Assembly (NCBI GenBank): GCA_002840165.1
Contig: PGZN01000003.1
Location: forward strand, 17,734 to 81,733
Source of the DNA: Firmicutes bacterium HGW-Firmicutes-8
GTDB lineage: Bacteria; Bacillota; Thermincolia; Thermincolales; UBA2595
Length of the DNA stretch: 64,000 bases
Direction: 5' to 3'
Shown here: piece after piece, positions 25,590 to 33,668 of the stretch
How positions within the stretch are numbered: position 1 is the first letter of the stretch
Layout: each line of letters starts with the position of its first letter
Program-made: the position numbers and the translations under genes
Notes under the pieces: generated by a model
What the model was told of the DNA's origin: nothing
Seen by the model: the letters and a program-made list of their open reading frames with translations, nothing else
The model's database searches: none

Positions 25590-28109
25590 CTAAGCAGCTG
25601 CCTGCGCCTTTTTCATCGTAGGTACAAATTTCCTTAGGGTTAAGGTGTTCATCGTCACGGAAAAAGAACTTAGGGCCATGAAAAGTCCGGCCAACTGCGG
25701 GCTGACGAGCCATCCGGTAAACGGGTAGAGGACGCCGGCGGCAATTGGAATACCGAGCAGGTTATAACCAAATGCCCACCACAGATTTTGCTTAACCTTG
25801 TTCATCGTGGCCCTGCCCACTTCAATTGCGGAAACGACATCTCTCAGGTCTCCTCTAATCAGGATTACGTCACCTGTTTCCTTCGCCACATCTGTCCCGC
25901 TCCCGATAGCGATACCGACATCGGCCTGGGCCAAAGCCGGGGCATCATTTATGCCATCCCCGACCATGGCTACCTTCCGGCCCTGAGCCTGGAGTTTCTC
26001 TACTTCATTGGCTTTATCTTCAGGTAAAACCTCTGACATAACGTAATCAATCCCGGCCTGGCCGGCAATTGCTTCTGCGGTGCGGCGGTTGTCGCCTGTT
26101 AACATGCCAACCCGAATACCCATTTCCTTTAGGCGCCCGACAGCCTGAACCGAACTCTCTTTAAGGGTGTCTGCTACTGCGATTAACCCTGCAAATCCGC
26201 CGTCAACAGCTACCAGCATTACAGTTTTACCCATACTCTCTAAATTTTCAATCTGGGATTGAAATGCGGAAAAGTCAATATCTTTTATCTGGAGCAGCCG
26301 GCGGTTGCCGAGCAGAAATGTCCTGCCCTGAATCCCCGCCTCTATACCGTGGCCCGGAATAGCATTAAATGTATCGGTGTCTCCTACGGACAGCCCCTTG
26401 TCCAGTGCCCCTTTGACAATCGCTTCCCCGAGGGGGTGCTCCGAGTTTTTCTCAGCTGCAGCTGCCAAACCAAGCAGTTCATCCGAGTTCAGGTTTCCTG
26501 ATGGGACAACATCTGTCACTGAAGGTTCCCCCCTGGTAAGGGTCCCGGTTTTGTCAAAGATGATAGTATCAAGCTTGGCGGTGGTTTCAATAGCTTCCGC
26601 CCCTTTAAAGAGGATCCCGTTCTCAGCCCCCTTCCCTGACCCGGCCATAATCGCGCTGGGGGTTGCCAGCCCCAAAGCACATGGACAGGAAATCACCAGT
26701 ACAGTAAGGCTTAGCAGCATGGAAAAACCAAACACCTCGATTGAGCCCAGGCTGCCGGCCGTTAGCAGAAAACTGCTGGCCGGGGTAAACCACATGGAAT
26801 ACCCCACAAAAAACCAGAAGAAAAATACGATCAGGGAAAGAATGTGGACTCCCATAATAAAGTGACCGGCTACAAAGTCTGCCATTTTCTGAATGGGCGC
26901 CTTGGAACCCTGGGCATTTTCCACCAGGGTAATTATCTGGGCCAGGGCCGTATCTTTGCCGACCTTGGTGGCTTTAAATTTAAAAGTCCCGGTTTTGTTT
27001 ATCGTTCCCCCGATAACACTGTCCCCTTCTTTTTTCTCGACCGGGATACTTTCTCCGGTAATCATGGATTCATCAACCGCCGAATACCCTTCTGTTACAT
27101 CCCCGTCAACCGGAATGCTCTCACCGGGACGTACTGTTAAGAGGTCTTCTATTTCCACTTCATCTGCCGGTAATTCAATTTCCTGGCCGTGTCTGATAAC
27201 CCGGGCCACCTTTGGTTTTAAGCTCATTAGTTTACGGATAGCCTCTGAGGTCCGGCCCCTCGTCAGGGCTTCCAGGTAACGGCCCAGGATAATAAATGCC
27301 GTAAGCAGAGCGGCGGCCTCGTAAAAAGTGGCGCGGTGACCGCCGAATCCGGCCTTAGGCCAGATTGTATTGATTACAGCTATCAGATATGAGGCTCCAA
27401 TTCCGGTGGCGTACAGGAGGTTCATATCTGTAACTCCGCGCTTTAAGCCCCGCCAGCTGTTGACAAAGAACTGCCATCCTCCGAAGATTATCACCGGGGA
27501 CGTAATTACCATAAGAAAGTAGTTGTTTCCCATTAACTCGGGAATATATTTATCCAATCCCCACATATGTCTCATCGTGCCTACCATGGCAAGGAGTCCG
27601 AGGGGCCAGGTGAGCCACATGTTCCGTTTCTGTCGTGTTATTTCCGCTTCCCTGGCCTTCTGTTCACGGTCAAGTTCTGACTGGGCATCAGCCCTTTCCA
27701 AAACACCGTAACCCAGGTCCCTGATAATTCCCTTAATACCTGCTTTGTCTACCGTACCGGCATAAGATGTCACCCTGACACTGCCGGTAGACAGATTGAC
27801 CTCTGCCTCAATTACTCCGGGTATGGCTTTAATCGCCTTTTCAACCTTGCTCACACAAGCGGCGCAGGACATGCCCGATACCTTTAAGGATAACTCCTCT
27901 TTTCCCACCTCAAATCCTAATTCTGAAACGGCCTGTACCATTTCCGGCACCCCGGTTATTTGAGTGTCGTATTTCACTGACACCTTGGCTGTGGCCAGGT
28001 TTACCTCGGCTGATTCAACCCCTGCCAAGCCTTGCAGGGCTTTCTCCACATGGGCTACACAGGAGGCGCACATCATTCCGTTTACAGTTAAAATTACTGA
28101 GCCTTCCAT
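25590..28109 (-). CDS. copA: copper-translocating P1B-type ATPase
   Basis: The 839-residue ATPase has two N-terminal metal-binding domains (GMMCASC at 11-17, GMSCAAC at 79-85), eight membrane helices and the actuator GESIPV. The Cu+ site CPC lies in [15 protein letters not shown], the phosphorylation motif is DKTGTLT, HP is in SEHPLGEA, and [10 protein letters not shown] is the hinge. It exports Cu(I) from the cytosol. It lies 14 bases downstream of csoR and shares its CsoR-type operator. The size and domain order are those of B. subtilis CopA (802). Confidence 0.96.
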   Translation of the reverse strand: MEGSVILTVNGMMCASCVAHVEKALQGLAGVESAEVNLATAKVSVKYDTQITGVPEMVQAVSELGFEVGKEELSLKVSGMSCAACVSKVEKAIKAIPGVIEAEVNLSTGSVRVTSYAGTVDKAGIKGIIRDLGYGVLERADAQSELDREQKAREAEITRQKRNMWLTWPLGLLAMVGTMRHMWGLDKYIPELMGNNYFLMVITSPVIIFGGWQFFVNSWRGLKRGVTDMNLLYATGIGASYLIAVINTIWPKAGFGGHRATFYEAAALLTAFIILGRYLEALTRGRTSEAIRKLMSLKPKVARVIRHGQEIELPADEVEIEDLLTVRPGESIPVDGDVTEGYSAVDESMITGESIPVEKKEGDSVIGGTINKTGTFKFKATKVGKDTALAQIITLVENAQGSKAPIQKMADFVAGHFIMGVHILSLIVFFFWFFVGYSMWFTPASSFLLTAGSLGSIEVFGFSMLLSLTVLVISCPCALGLATPSAIMAGSGKGAENGILFKGAEAIETTAKLDTIIFDKTGTLTRGEPSVTDVVPSGNLNSDELLGLAAAAEKNSEHPLGEAIVKGALDKGLSVGDTDTFNAIPGHGIEAGIQGRTFLLGNRRLLQIKDIDFSAFQSQIENLESMGKTVMLVAVDGGFAGLIAVADTLKESSVQAVGRLKEMGIRVGMLTGDNRRTAEAIAGQAGIDYVMSEVLPEDKANEVEKLQAQGRKVAMVGDGINDAPALAQADVGIAIGSGTDVAKETGDVILIRGDLRDVVSAIEVGRATMNKVKQNLWWAFGYNLLGIPIAAGVLYPFTGWLVSPQLAGLFMALSSFSVTMNTLTLRKFVPTMKKAQAAA

Positions 28110-28123
28110 TATATCCGCTCCTT

Positions 28124-28396
28124 TTATTTTACGAACTTAGAGAGAATGTCTATAAGTTCATCAATATGTTCGTCTCCCTTGCCTTCTTTGATGGCCATGG
28201 ATACACATCCTCTGGTATGTGACTCCAGGATTGACAGGCCGATTTTATTGACACCTGCTTTTACTGCCGCCAACTGGACCAAAATATCTACACAATACCT
28301 GTCTTCTTCAACCATTTTGGCAATTCCGCGGACCTGCCCTTCAACCGTTTTCAAGCCGCTCAACAAGCCTTTTTTATACTTCTCGGTCCGGATCAA
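28124..28396 (-). CDS. csoR: copper-sensing repressor CsoR
   Basis: The TTG at 28396, after GGAGGTG, gives 90 residues (earlier GTG or TTG codons overlap the ribosome-binding site). The sequence has [21 protein letters not shown], with the conserved Cys, and ESHTRGC with the His and Cys ligands, so the C-H-C Cu(I) site is complete. CsoR represses until Cu(I) binds. It is the first gene of the csoR-copA-small membrane protein operon. Confidence 0.93.
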   Translation of the reverse strand: MIRTEKYKKGLLSGLKTVEGQVRGIAKMVEEDRYCVDILVQLAAVKAGVNKIGLSILESHTRGCVSMAIKEGKGDEHIDELIDILSKFVK

Positions 28397-28412
28397 AGCA
28401 CACACCTCCAAC

Positions 28413-28432
28413 ACCCCACCCCCGGGGGGTAC
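28413..28432 (-). promoter_or_regulatory. csoR: CsoR-type operator before csoR
   Basis: A GC-rich near-palindrome with the TACCCC/GGGGGT character of CsoR boxes lies just upstream of the csoR ribosome-binding site. This fits autorepression. Confidence 0.75.
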
Positions 28433-28632
28433 AATTTGTTTATAATTCTATTGCGACGATGTGTAGTTGTCAATAGCGATAAAAAAATTCCTTTCAGAAT
28501 TTCGTGAGTTACAGAAAGGTTTGGTACAACCTGTCCTTATTATATGTAATTCTTGCTGTATAAAAACAATAATTATTTTATAAATAAAACCCTTGTAATC
28601 TTATGAACTAAGTTGTAGAATAAAAACAGATA

Positions 28633-28647
28633 TACCCCTGGGGGGTA
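28633..28647 (+). promoter_or_regulatory. CsoR-type operator before the FAD/Fe-S oxidoreductase gene
   Basis: TACCCCTGGGGGGTA is close to the CsoR consensus (TACCCC-N-GGGGTA). It lies 75 bases before the ATG at 28722 and about 200 bases from the first box. TTGTAG at about 28612 could be a -35 whose -10 falls on the box. Nothing else is seen in 28445-28721. Confidence 0.75.
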
Positions 28648-28721
28648 TGGGTATAAGGTGGAATAAACTAAATAAGTTTACTGAGGAGGATCAATTTCCT
28701 AAATGAAAGGGGCTATTTAAC

Positions 28722-31700
28722 ATGAAGCAGGAACTGGCATTAATGTTTGGGCAGCGGGTCAGTTTTGATGAAGCAGAAAGAATGCTTTATTCTCACGATG
28801 TGGCGAATTTACCCGGAGCTGTAGAGAAGATGGTCTTGAAGACGGCTGATGCGGTTGTCCAGCCGGAAACCGCAGACGAAATAATAGCATTGGTCAAGTT
28901 TGCCCGGGATAAGAGAATACCCCTTACCCCCAGGGGGGCTGGGACCAGCGGATATGGCGGGGTTATACCTATCAAAAAAGGTATTGTCGTTACATTCACA
29001 AGGATGAAAAAAATTAAACATATTGATAAAGACAAGATGAGTGTAACTGTTGAACCTGGGGTAATCTGGAACGATCTTGAAAAGGAACTTAACAGTCAGG
29101 GCCTGGCCCTCCGCCTCTATCCTTCCAGCGCGCCGGCGGCGACTGTCGGCGGTTGGGTCGGGGAAGGTGGTTCCGGTATCGGCAGTTATGAGTACGGCTA
29201 TTTCTCGGATAATCTGGTTGAAGTGAAGGTTGTAACACCTGAAGGTGAACTGCTGACCCTGGGTGGTGATGACCTGGAGATTATCAGCCGGTCCGAAGGC
29301 ATTACCGGTTTAGCGGTGGAGATTACCCTTCTTGTTCGCAAACTGGATGAGGAAATGAAGGTCCTCAGCGGATTTAGAGATTTCCGTGCCCTTATCAAAG
29401 CGATAGAACAGATTAATAATACCGGCCTACCGCTATGGCATGTGAATTTTACGACAGCAGATTTTGTCAAGAACAAGGCTGATGCTGTTGAACTAGCCTC
29501 CGGGATACCCGGTAACGGGCATTTGCGTTCACCTAAAGAAGATATTCCCCCTGCCGGTCTTCACCTACTGATGGTCGTCTATCCGGGAAAACGTGAAGCT
29601 GAAGTAGCAGGCAGACTGCAGGAAATATTGACCTCAAACGGGGGCCAAATACAGTCCGACCGGGCAGCCGAACACGAGTGGGAAGAACGGTTTTATACGA
29701 TGCGGGTGAAAAACCTGGGTCCCTCCCTCATCCCATCTGAGGCCATCATCCCTCTTAACGGGATTACCGGTGTCGTCGAAGAAGCGGCTGTTGAACTTGA
29801 AGGCATCTCTATTGAAGGCAGTATGGTTAACCAAGACAGGGTTACCCTGCTGGCCTTCCTGACCGGAGACGAAAGAACTTCAGCTTATAACATAGGGTTC
29901 GCCAAATCGCTGGTGATGATGGATATTTCCCGGAAACACGGCGGCAGGCCTTATTCTGTCGGCTTATATTTCACTGATCAGGCCGAGGAAGCCCTGGGGG
30001 CGGAACACCTGAAAAAGATGACTGATTTCAAAATGAAAACTGACCCTGATAATATCTTTAACCCTGGCAAGATTCTGGTTAATTCAGATAACCCTGTCCT
30101 TTTACGCGCGGCCATGAAGGCTGCTAGGATGGGTGAGCCGTTTTTCGGGTTGGCCGAAAAATTTCTCAGCGATAAACCCAAAGTCAAACGGAAAATGGCT
30201 GATATGATTGCCCGGGCCGCTTACGCCTGCGCCCAGTGCGGGTACTGCACCGAAACCTGTACCCTGTACCAGGGTTACAACTGGGAGAGCGCGTCTCCCA
30301 GAGGCAAATGGTATATCCTGCGCCAGTATTTAAAAGGGAATATCGAGCTTGACCAAAAAACCGTCGACAAATTCCTGATGTGCACGACCTGTAAACGCTG
30401 CAACCCAGTCTGCCAGGTAAACCTGCCAATCATGGAACTCTGGGATGAGTTCAGGCCAATGCTCGTCAATGAAATGGGGTTTGCCACTTATAATGGCTTT
30501 GAGATGATGAGTGAAAGTGTCCACAGTGACCTCAATATCTGGGCCGGCCGCAGGAGTGAACGGGATGACTGGGTTTCAGCCGATGTGCAGGTTGAAGAAC
30601 AGGCCGAAACAGCTTACTGGGCAGGCTGTACAGCATCGTTTGTAACAACCGATACGGCCGAAAATGCCGTTCATATCCTCCAGGAAGGCGGGGTTAAGTT
30701 CTGTACCCTCGGCAAAGATGAGGGCTGCTGTGGGACTCCGATGTTGGTGGCCGGGAAACTGGATACGTTTGAGTTTATTTTCCGGAACAATATTGAGGGT
30801 CTGCTAAAACGTGGTGTGAAGGAGATTGTCATTTCCTGTCCGGGCTGCTACATGGCTTTTGCTCATGCTTACCCCATCTGGGCTCAGAAACTCGGTTACG
30901 CTTATGATTTCAAGTTGACACACATCTCGGAAAAAGCTGAGGAATTGATAAAAGAAGGCAGGCTTAAGTTTAAATACCAGGTTAATAAAAAGGTTACCTG
31001 GCACGATTCTTGTCACATCGGCCGCCACAGCGGGATATATGAAGCTCCGCGAAATGTATTGAAGGCTATCCCCGGCCTTGAGCTTGTTGAAATGGAACAC
31101 AACCGGGCTGACGCGCTGTGCTGCGGCAGTGTCCTGACCAGGATCGGCGACCCTCCGGTGGCTGATAAACTAGGCGGGATGAGGATTAAGGAAGCGATTG
31201 CCGTGGAGGCAGACGCGATCATGGCCACCTGCCCCTGCTGCCAGGTCCAGCTGCGGGCGTCGGCTCAGCACAACAATATTGAGATGCCGGTGATTGATTT
31301 CAGTAATTTTGTCATGGAGGCCCTGGGATATGAATACAAAGACTCCTCCGACTATTCGATGTTTATGTGGGGAGTTTTTGAAAAGGCCCTGGAGATCATG
31401 ACTGTTGACGGTATTGTTGAAATGATGAGTGATATGCTGCCTGAGATTATGGCTGCAATGCCTGCGGCTATGCAGCCGATGCTCAAGGGAATGGAAGCCC
31501 TGCCGGGGTCGGTGCAGTCCCCTGCCCTCTCGATGATGGAAAAAATAATTCCTGTGCTGATGCCGAAACTGCTCCCTTCGATGATGCCGAAGCTGATGCC
31601 AAAGGTGCTGAAGCTGATGAAGGAATATATTCCGGAGATGCCTGTCCAGATGGAGGAAAAGCTGCCTACACTGCTGCCAGCCGTGATGGCTAAGATAATG

Positions 31701-31799
31701 CCTTATATGCTGCCTGAGGTGGCTCCTAAGCTGGCGCCTAGAATGACGGCTTATATGGCTGAGAATGGGAAGAAAAAGAAGAAGACTAAGATTAGCTAA
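28722..31799 (+). CDS. FAD-linked oxidase / Fe-S / CCG-domain fusion with Met-rich tail
   Basis: The 1025-residue protein fuses several parts: an FAD_binding_4 domain (residues 40-220; TPRGAGTSGYGGV), FAD-oxidase C domain (220-460; FNPGKILVN), two 4Fe-4S motifs (CAQCGYCTETC about 505, CTTCKRCNPVC about 560), and two CCG (HdrB/GlpC-like) domains (GCCGTPMLVAG, SCPGCYMAF; HDSCHIGRHS, CCGSVLTRIG, CPCCQVQL). It resembles a GlcD-GlcF or D-lactate dehydrogenase fusion that oxidises a 2-hydroxy acid and passes electrons on. Odd is the last 130 residues, rich in Met, Pro and Lys (MPKLLPSMMPKLMPKVLKLM). Together with the upstream CsoR box this suggests copper-linked control or binding, by inference. 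Confidence 0.85.
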   Translation: MKQELALMFGQRVSFDEAERMLYSHDVANLPGAVEKMVLKTADAVVQPETADEIIALVKFARDKRIPLTPRGAGTSGYGGVIPIKKGIVVTFTRMKKIKHIDKDKMSVTVEPGVIWNDLEKELNSQGLALRLYPSSAPAATVGGWVGEGGSGIGSYEYGYFSDNLVEVKVVTPEGELLTLGGDDLEIISRSEGITGLAVEITLLVRKLDEEMKVLSGFRDFRALIKAIEQINNTGLPLWHVNFTTADFVKNKADAVELASGIPGNGHLRSPKEDIPPAGLHLLMVVYPGKREAEVAGRLQEILTSNGGQIQSDRAAEHEWEERFYTMRVKNLGPSLIPSEAIIPLNGITGVVEEAAVELEGISIEGSMVNQDRVTLLAFLTGDERTSAYNIGFAKSLVMMDISRKHGGRPYSVGLYFTDQAEEALGAEHLKKMTDFKMKTDPDNIFNPGKILVNSDNPVLLRAAMKAARMGEPFFGLAEKFLSDKPKVKRKMADMIARAAYACAQCGYCTETCTLYQGYNWESASPRGKWYILRQYLKGNIELDQKTVDKFLMCTTCKRCNPVCQVNLPIMELWDEFRPMLVNEMGFATYNGFEMMSESVHSDLNIWAGRRSERDDWVSADVQVEEQAETAYWAGCTASFVTTDTAENAVHILQEGGVKFCTLGKDEGCCGTPMLVAGKLDTFEFIFRNNIEGLLKRGVKEIVISCPGCYMAFAHAYPIWAQKLGYAYDFKLTHISEKAEELIKEGRLKFKYQVNKKVTWHDSCHIGRHSGIYEAPRNVLKAIPGLELVEMEHNRADALCCGSVLTRIGDPPVADKLGGMRIKEAIAVEADAIMATCPCCQVQLRASAQHNNIEMPVIDFSNFVMEALGYEYKDSSDYSMFMWGVFEKALEIMTVDGIVEMMSDMLPEIMAAMPAAMQPMLKGMEALPGSVQSPALSMMEKIIPVLMPKLLPSMMPKLMPKVLKLMKEYIPEMPVQMEEKLPTLLPAVMAKIMPYMLPEVAPKLAPRMTAYMAENGKKKKKTKIS

Positions 31800-31835
31800 A
31801 AAAAGGGACTGTCTCGTGGGAGGCAGTCCTTTCTT
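31799..31835 (+). terminator. terminator of the oxidoreductase gene
   Basis: GGGACTGTCTC and GAGGCAGTCC pair around a short loop and are followed by TTTCTTT, right after the stop codon. Confidence 0.75.
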
Positions 31836-32390
31836 TACCTGGGTAGTTTATCAAATGCAATTTTTAACACAAAGGCTAAGGGGCACTGCTCAATGGTCTA
31901 AGGGCATAAGGTTCAATGTTGGGTCTTAAGATTACAAAGAGTCAGAGATACTACAAACTAAAGGTTTTCTAGCACAGTATTGATTTTTTTATTTAGTTAA
32001 ATGGTTTAAAAAAGTATGAAGAATTCTTGGGTAGAACTTTGTTGATGGCTTAATTGCATACTCTTTGTGACCTTTCTTTTTTTCCTTAGACCAAATAGGA
32101 ATGCCTGTTAGCCTTTGTGTTAAAGAAAGAACCCCGGCCTAGATTCATATTATTTTAAATTGGCCGCGGATGACGCGGATGAACGCGGATTGGACGACGC
32201 GGATAAAAAATTGAACCACAAAGTTCACAAAGACCACAAAGACCACAAAGAGTATGTGGTATTCTCAACTGCTGCGTTCTATCCCTACCTGAGTAGTTTA
32301 TAAAGAAAAAAGAATACACGGAGGGTACAGAGGTTTTCGATGATTCAGTAAAAATCGAGGACACGGAGAGATAGCGGCAACCCGTACTAT
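31836..32390. other. non-coding stretch with degenerate repeats
   Basis: No supported gene is seen. 32159-32205 has 'gcggatgaacgcggat'-type repeats like those at 18431-18556. 32213-32252 is a tandem of ACCACAAAG/TTCACAAAG units, which generates a false Cys/Leu-rich frame on the other strand. Confidence 0.6.
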
Positions 32391-32425
32391 CTTATACCCC
32401 TCCCCCGTATATTGGTTGCGGGCTG
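32391..32425. repeat. 35-bp repeat shared with 38177-38211
   Basis: CTTATACCCCTCCCCCGTAT and the following 15 bases recur at 38177-38211 with two differences. It lies just downstream of repeat copy D on that copy's strand. The second copy lies alone downstream of the formate-dehydrogenase operon. Confidence 0.75.
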
Positions 32426-32459
32426 CATTTTTACCAGGCAGCCGCAAACGCCACACAAA

Positions 32460-32571
32460 ACAAAAAGGAAACCCCAGACGAATGCCGCACCACTCATCTT
32501 GGTTCCCCTGATTATCTTCTTATAAGTCCCAGCTACTATAAATTATACTTCAAATTGACAGGCTTTGTCTA
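32460..32571 (-). ncRNA. dispersed small-RNA-like repeat, copy D
   Basis: It has the same cassette as copy B: -35 TAGACA (32566-32571), 18-base spacer, -10 TATAAT (32542-32547), a leader with the palindrome CTTATAAG, then the hairpin (32463-32508) with loop GTGCGG and TTTTTG. It is in direct orientation with copy E, about 945 bases away, and the pair brackets the MNT/HEPN genes. Confidence 0.55.
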
Positions 32572-32594
32572 TTAGTCCATATAACTGGTCCGTT

Positions 32595-32828
32595 TTATTT
32601 GCCATCCCTCAGCTTAATAATGCTTGCCAGTTCTGCTTTCAGAACAGGCATATCGTTCTTTACCGTATACCATACATCACCCATTTTCAGAGTTTGATAC
32701 TTATGGGCGGTGACATCCCTCATTCCAGCAATACTTTTCCACGGGATGGAAGTCGATACCACCTTGAAATCATCTGAAAGATTCTTGACAAGTTCGCCGA
32801 TATTAACCTGTTTATCTCTATTGTTCAT
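32595..32828 (-). CDS. HEPN (HepT-like) toxin with internal deletion
   Basis: The 77-residue product starts MNNRDK, as HepT proteins do, but then jumps directly to NIGELVKNLSDDF and the conserved IPWKSIAGMRDVTAH. About 40 residues of the first helices are missing, since normal HepT is 110-140 residues. The HEPN RNase motif R-x4-H (RDVTAH) is kept. It overlaps the upstream MNT gene by 11 bases, the usual toxin-antitoxin coupling. With helix loss it is probably inactive, or a shortened variant. Confidence 0.7.
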   Translation of the reverse strand: MNNRDKQVNIGELVKNLSDDFKVVSTSIPWKSIAGMRDVTAHKYQTLKMGDVWYTVKNDMPVLKAELASIIKLRDGK

Positions 32829-33105
32829 ATATTTTGATTACCTTTGTTGGATTAATCAAAGCACTCTCGTCAATAGGAGCATGAATGACATCCACGTCTT
32901 TGCACAATTTTTCTTCAATTTCATGTTTTAAACTTATAAGAGTCAATAAAGAAATGCTTGGAGTCAAAAATTCAACCAAAATATCAACATCACTATCTTC
33001 GGTAGCCGTATCCTCAGCATAGGAACCGAACAGCGATACCGTTTTTACCGGATATGAAGTGACTATTTCAGAAATCGTAGTTTTTATTCGGTCAAGGCTT
33101 AACAC
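32818..33105 (-). CDS. MNT-type minimal nucleotidyltransferase (MntA-like antitoxin)
   Basis: The 95-residue protein has the nucleotidyltransferase core LFGSYAEDTATEDSDVDILVEF, with GS and the DxD metal pair, and ends LINPTKVIKIYEQ. MntA-type proteins neutralise HepT by AMPylation of a Tyr near its active site. GTG at 33105 follows GGAGGGATAATAA. Length and motifs are complete. It is followed directly by the deleted HepT gene. Confidence 0.85.
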   Translation of the reverse strand: MLSLDRIKTTISEIVTSYPVKTVSLFGSYAEDTATEDSDVDILVEFLTPSISLLTLISLKHEIEEKLCKDVDVIHAPIDESALINPTKVIKIYEQ

Positions 33106-33130
33106 TTATTATCCCTCCATGTTTCTATCG

Positions 33131-33289
33131 TTACTGTTCATAGAGTAAAATTTCCTCCCCGCTTATACGCTGCAGGAATTTATCACTAAGACTATCAGTT
33201 GTCAGTACATCTACATTTGTATTAAACCTTTCTTCAATCTCACGTACACCGGCCTTGATTTCCTCAATAGTATAAGTCTGTGAGGTCAT
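33131..33289 (-). pseudogene. second MNT nucleotidyltransferase with core deleted
   Basis: The 52-codon frame joins the N-terminal piece of an MNT protein (MTSQTYTIEEIKAGVREIEE) directly to its C-terminal piece (VDVLTTDSLSDKFLQRI, EEILLYEQ). The catalytic middle (FGSYARG...DSDID) is lost in frame. It has a start but a weak ribosome-binding site. It lies 25 bases upstream of the intact MNT gene, so two such modules once stood here. Confidence 0.65.
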
Positions 33290-33406
33290 ATCCAAACGCC
33301 CCTTCTTATTGGCATTTTCTGTTATTATTATAACTTAAACATCAACGGACTTCAACTTGAAGTTAACCCATTACATACAGACACAAATGCATAGATTTAC
33401 ACATAC

Positions 33407-33515
33407 AAAAAAGGAAACCAAGACGAGTGCTGCACCACTCATCTTAGTTCCCTAATTATCTTCTTATAAGTCCCAGCTACTACATATTATACTTCAGATT
33501 GACAGGCTTTGTCTA
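33407..33515 (-). ncRNA. dispersed small-RNA-like repeat, copy E
   Basis: -35 TAGACA (33510-33515), an 18-base spacer, -10 TATAAT (33486-33491) and the hairpin (33411-33452) are all present. All 17 pairs of the stem form if three G-U pairs are allowed, loop GTGCAG, followed by TTTTTTG. This is the best-conserved copy next to D (leader nearly identical). Confidence 0.6.
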
Positions 33516-33668
33516 ACTGAATTGTTATCACCGCGCCCTCTTACTCCCAGTGAATCTCACTATCTCCGCGCTCTCCGCGGTTTTTTTATTGTTTTTCAAT
33601 ACTACTTAGGTATTAACATAATTTATTAGGAAACAATATCGTTGATTAATTTATGAAATGGTGAAAAA

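Noticed and set aside
32213..32252. Regular short repeats that might suggest a CRISPR array
   Set aside because: The units are about 9-10 bases without spacers; no cas genes are present anywhere in the window.
32155..32364. Cys/Leu-rich 69-codon frame on the minus strand
   Set aside because: It is produced by tandem ACCACAAAG-type repeats and has no ribosome-binding site.
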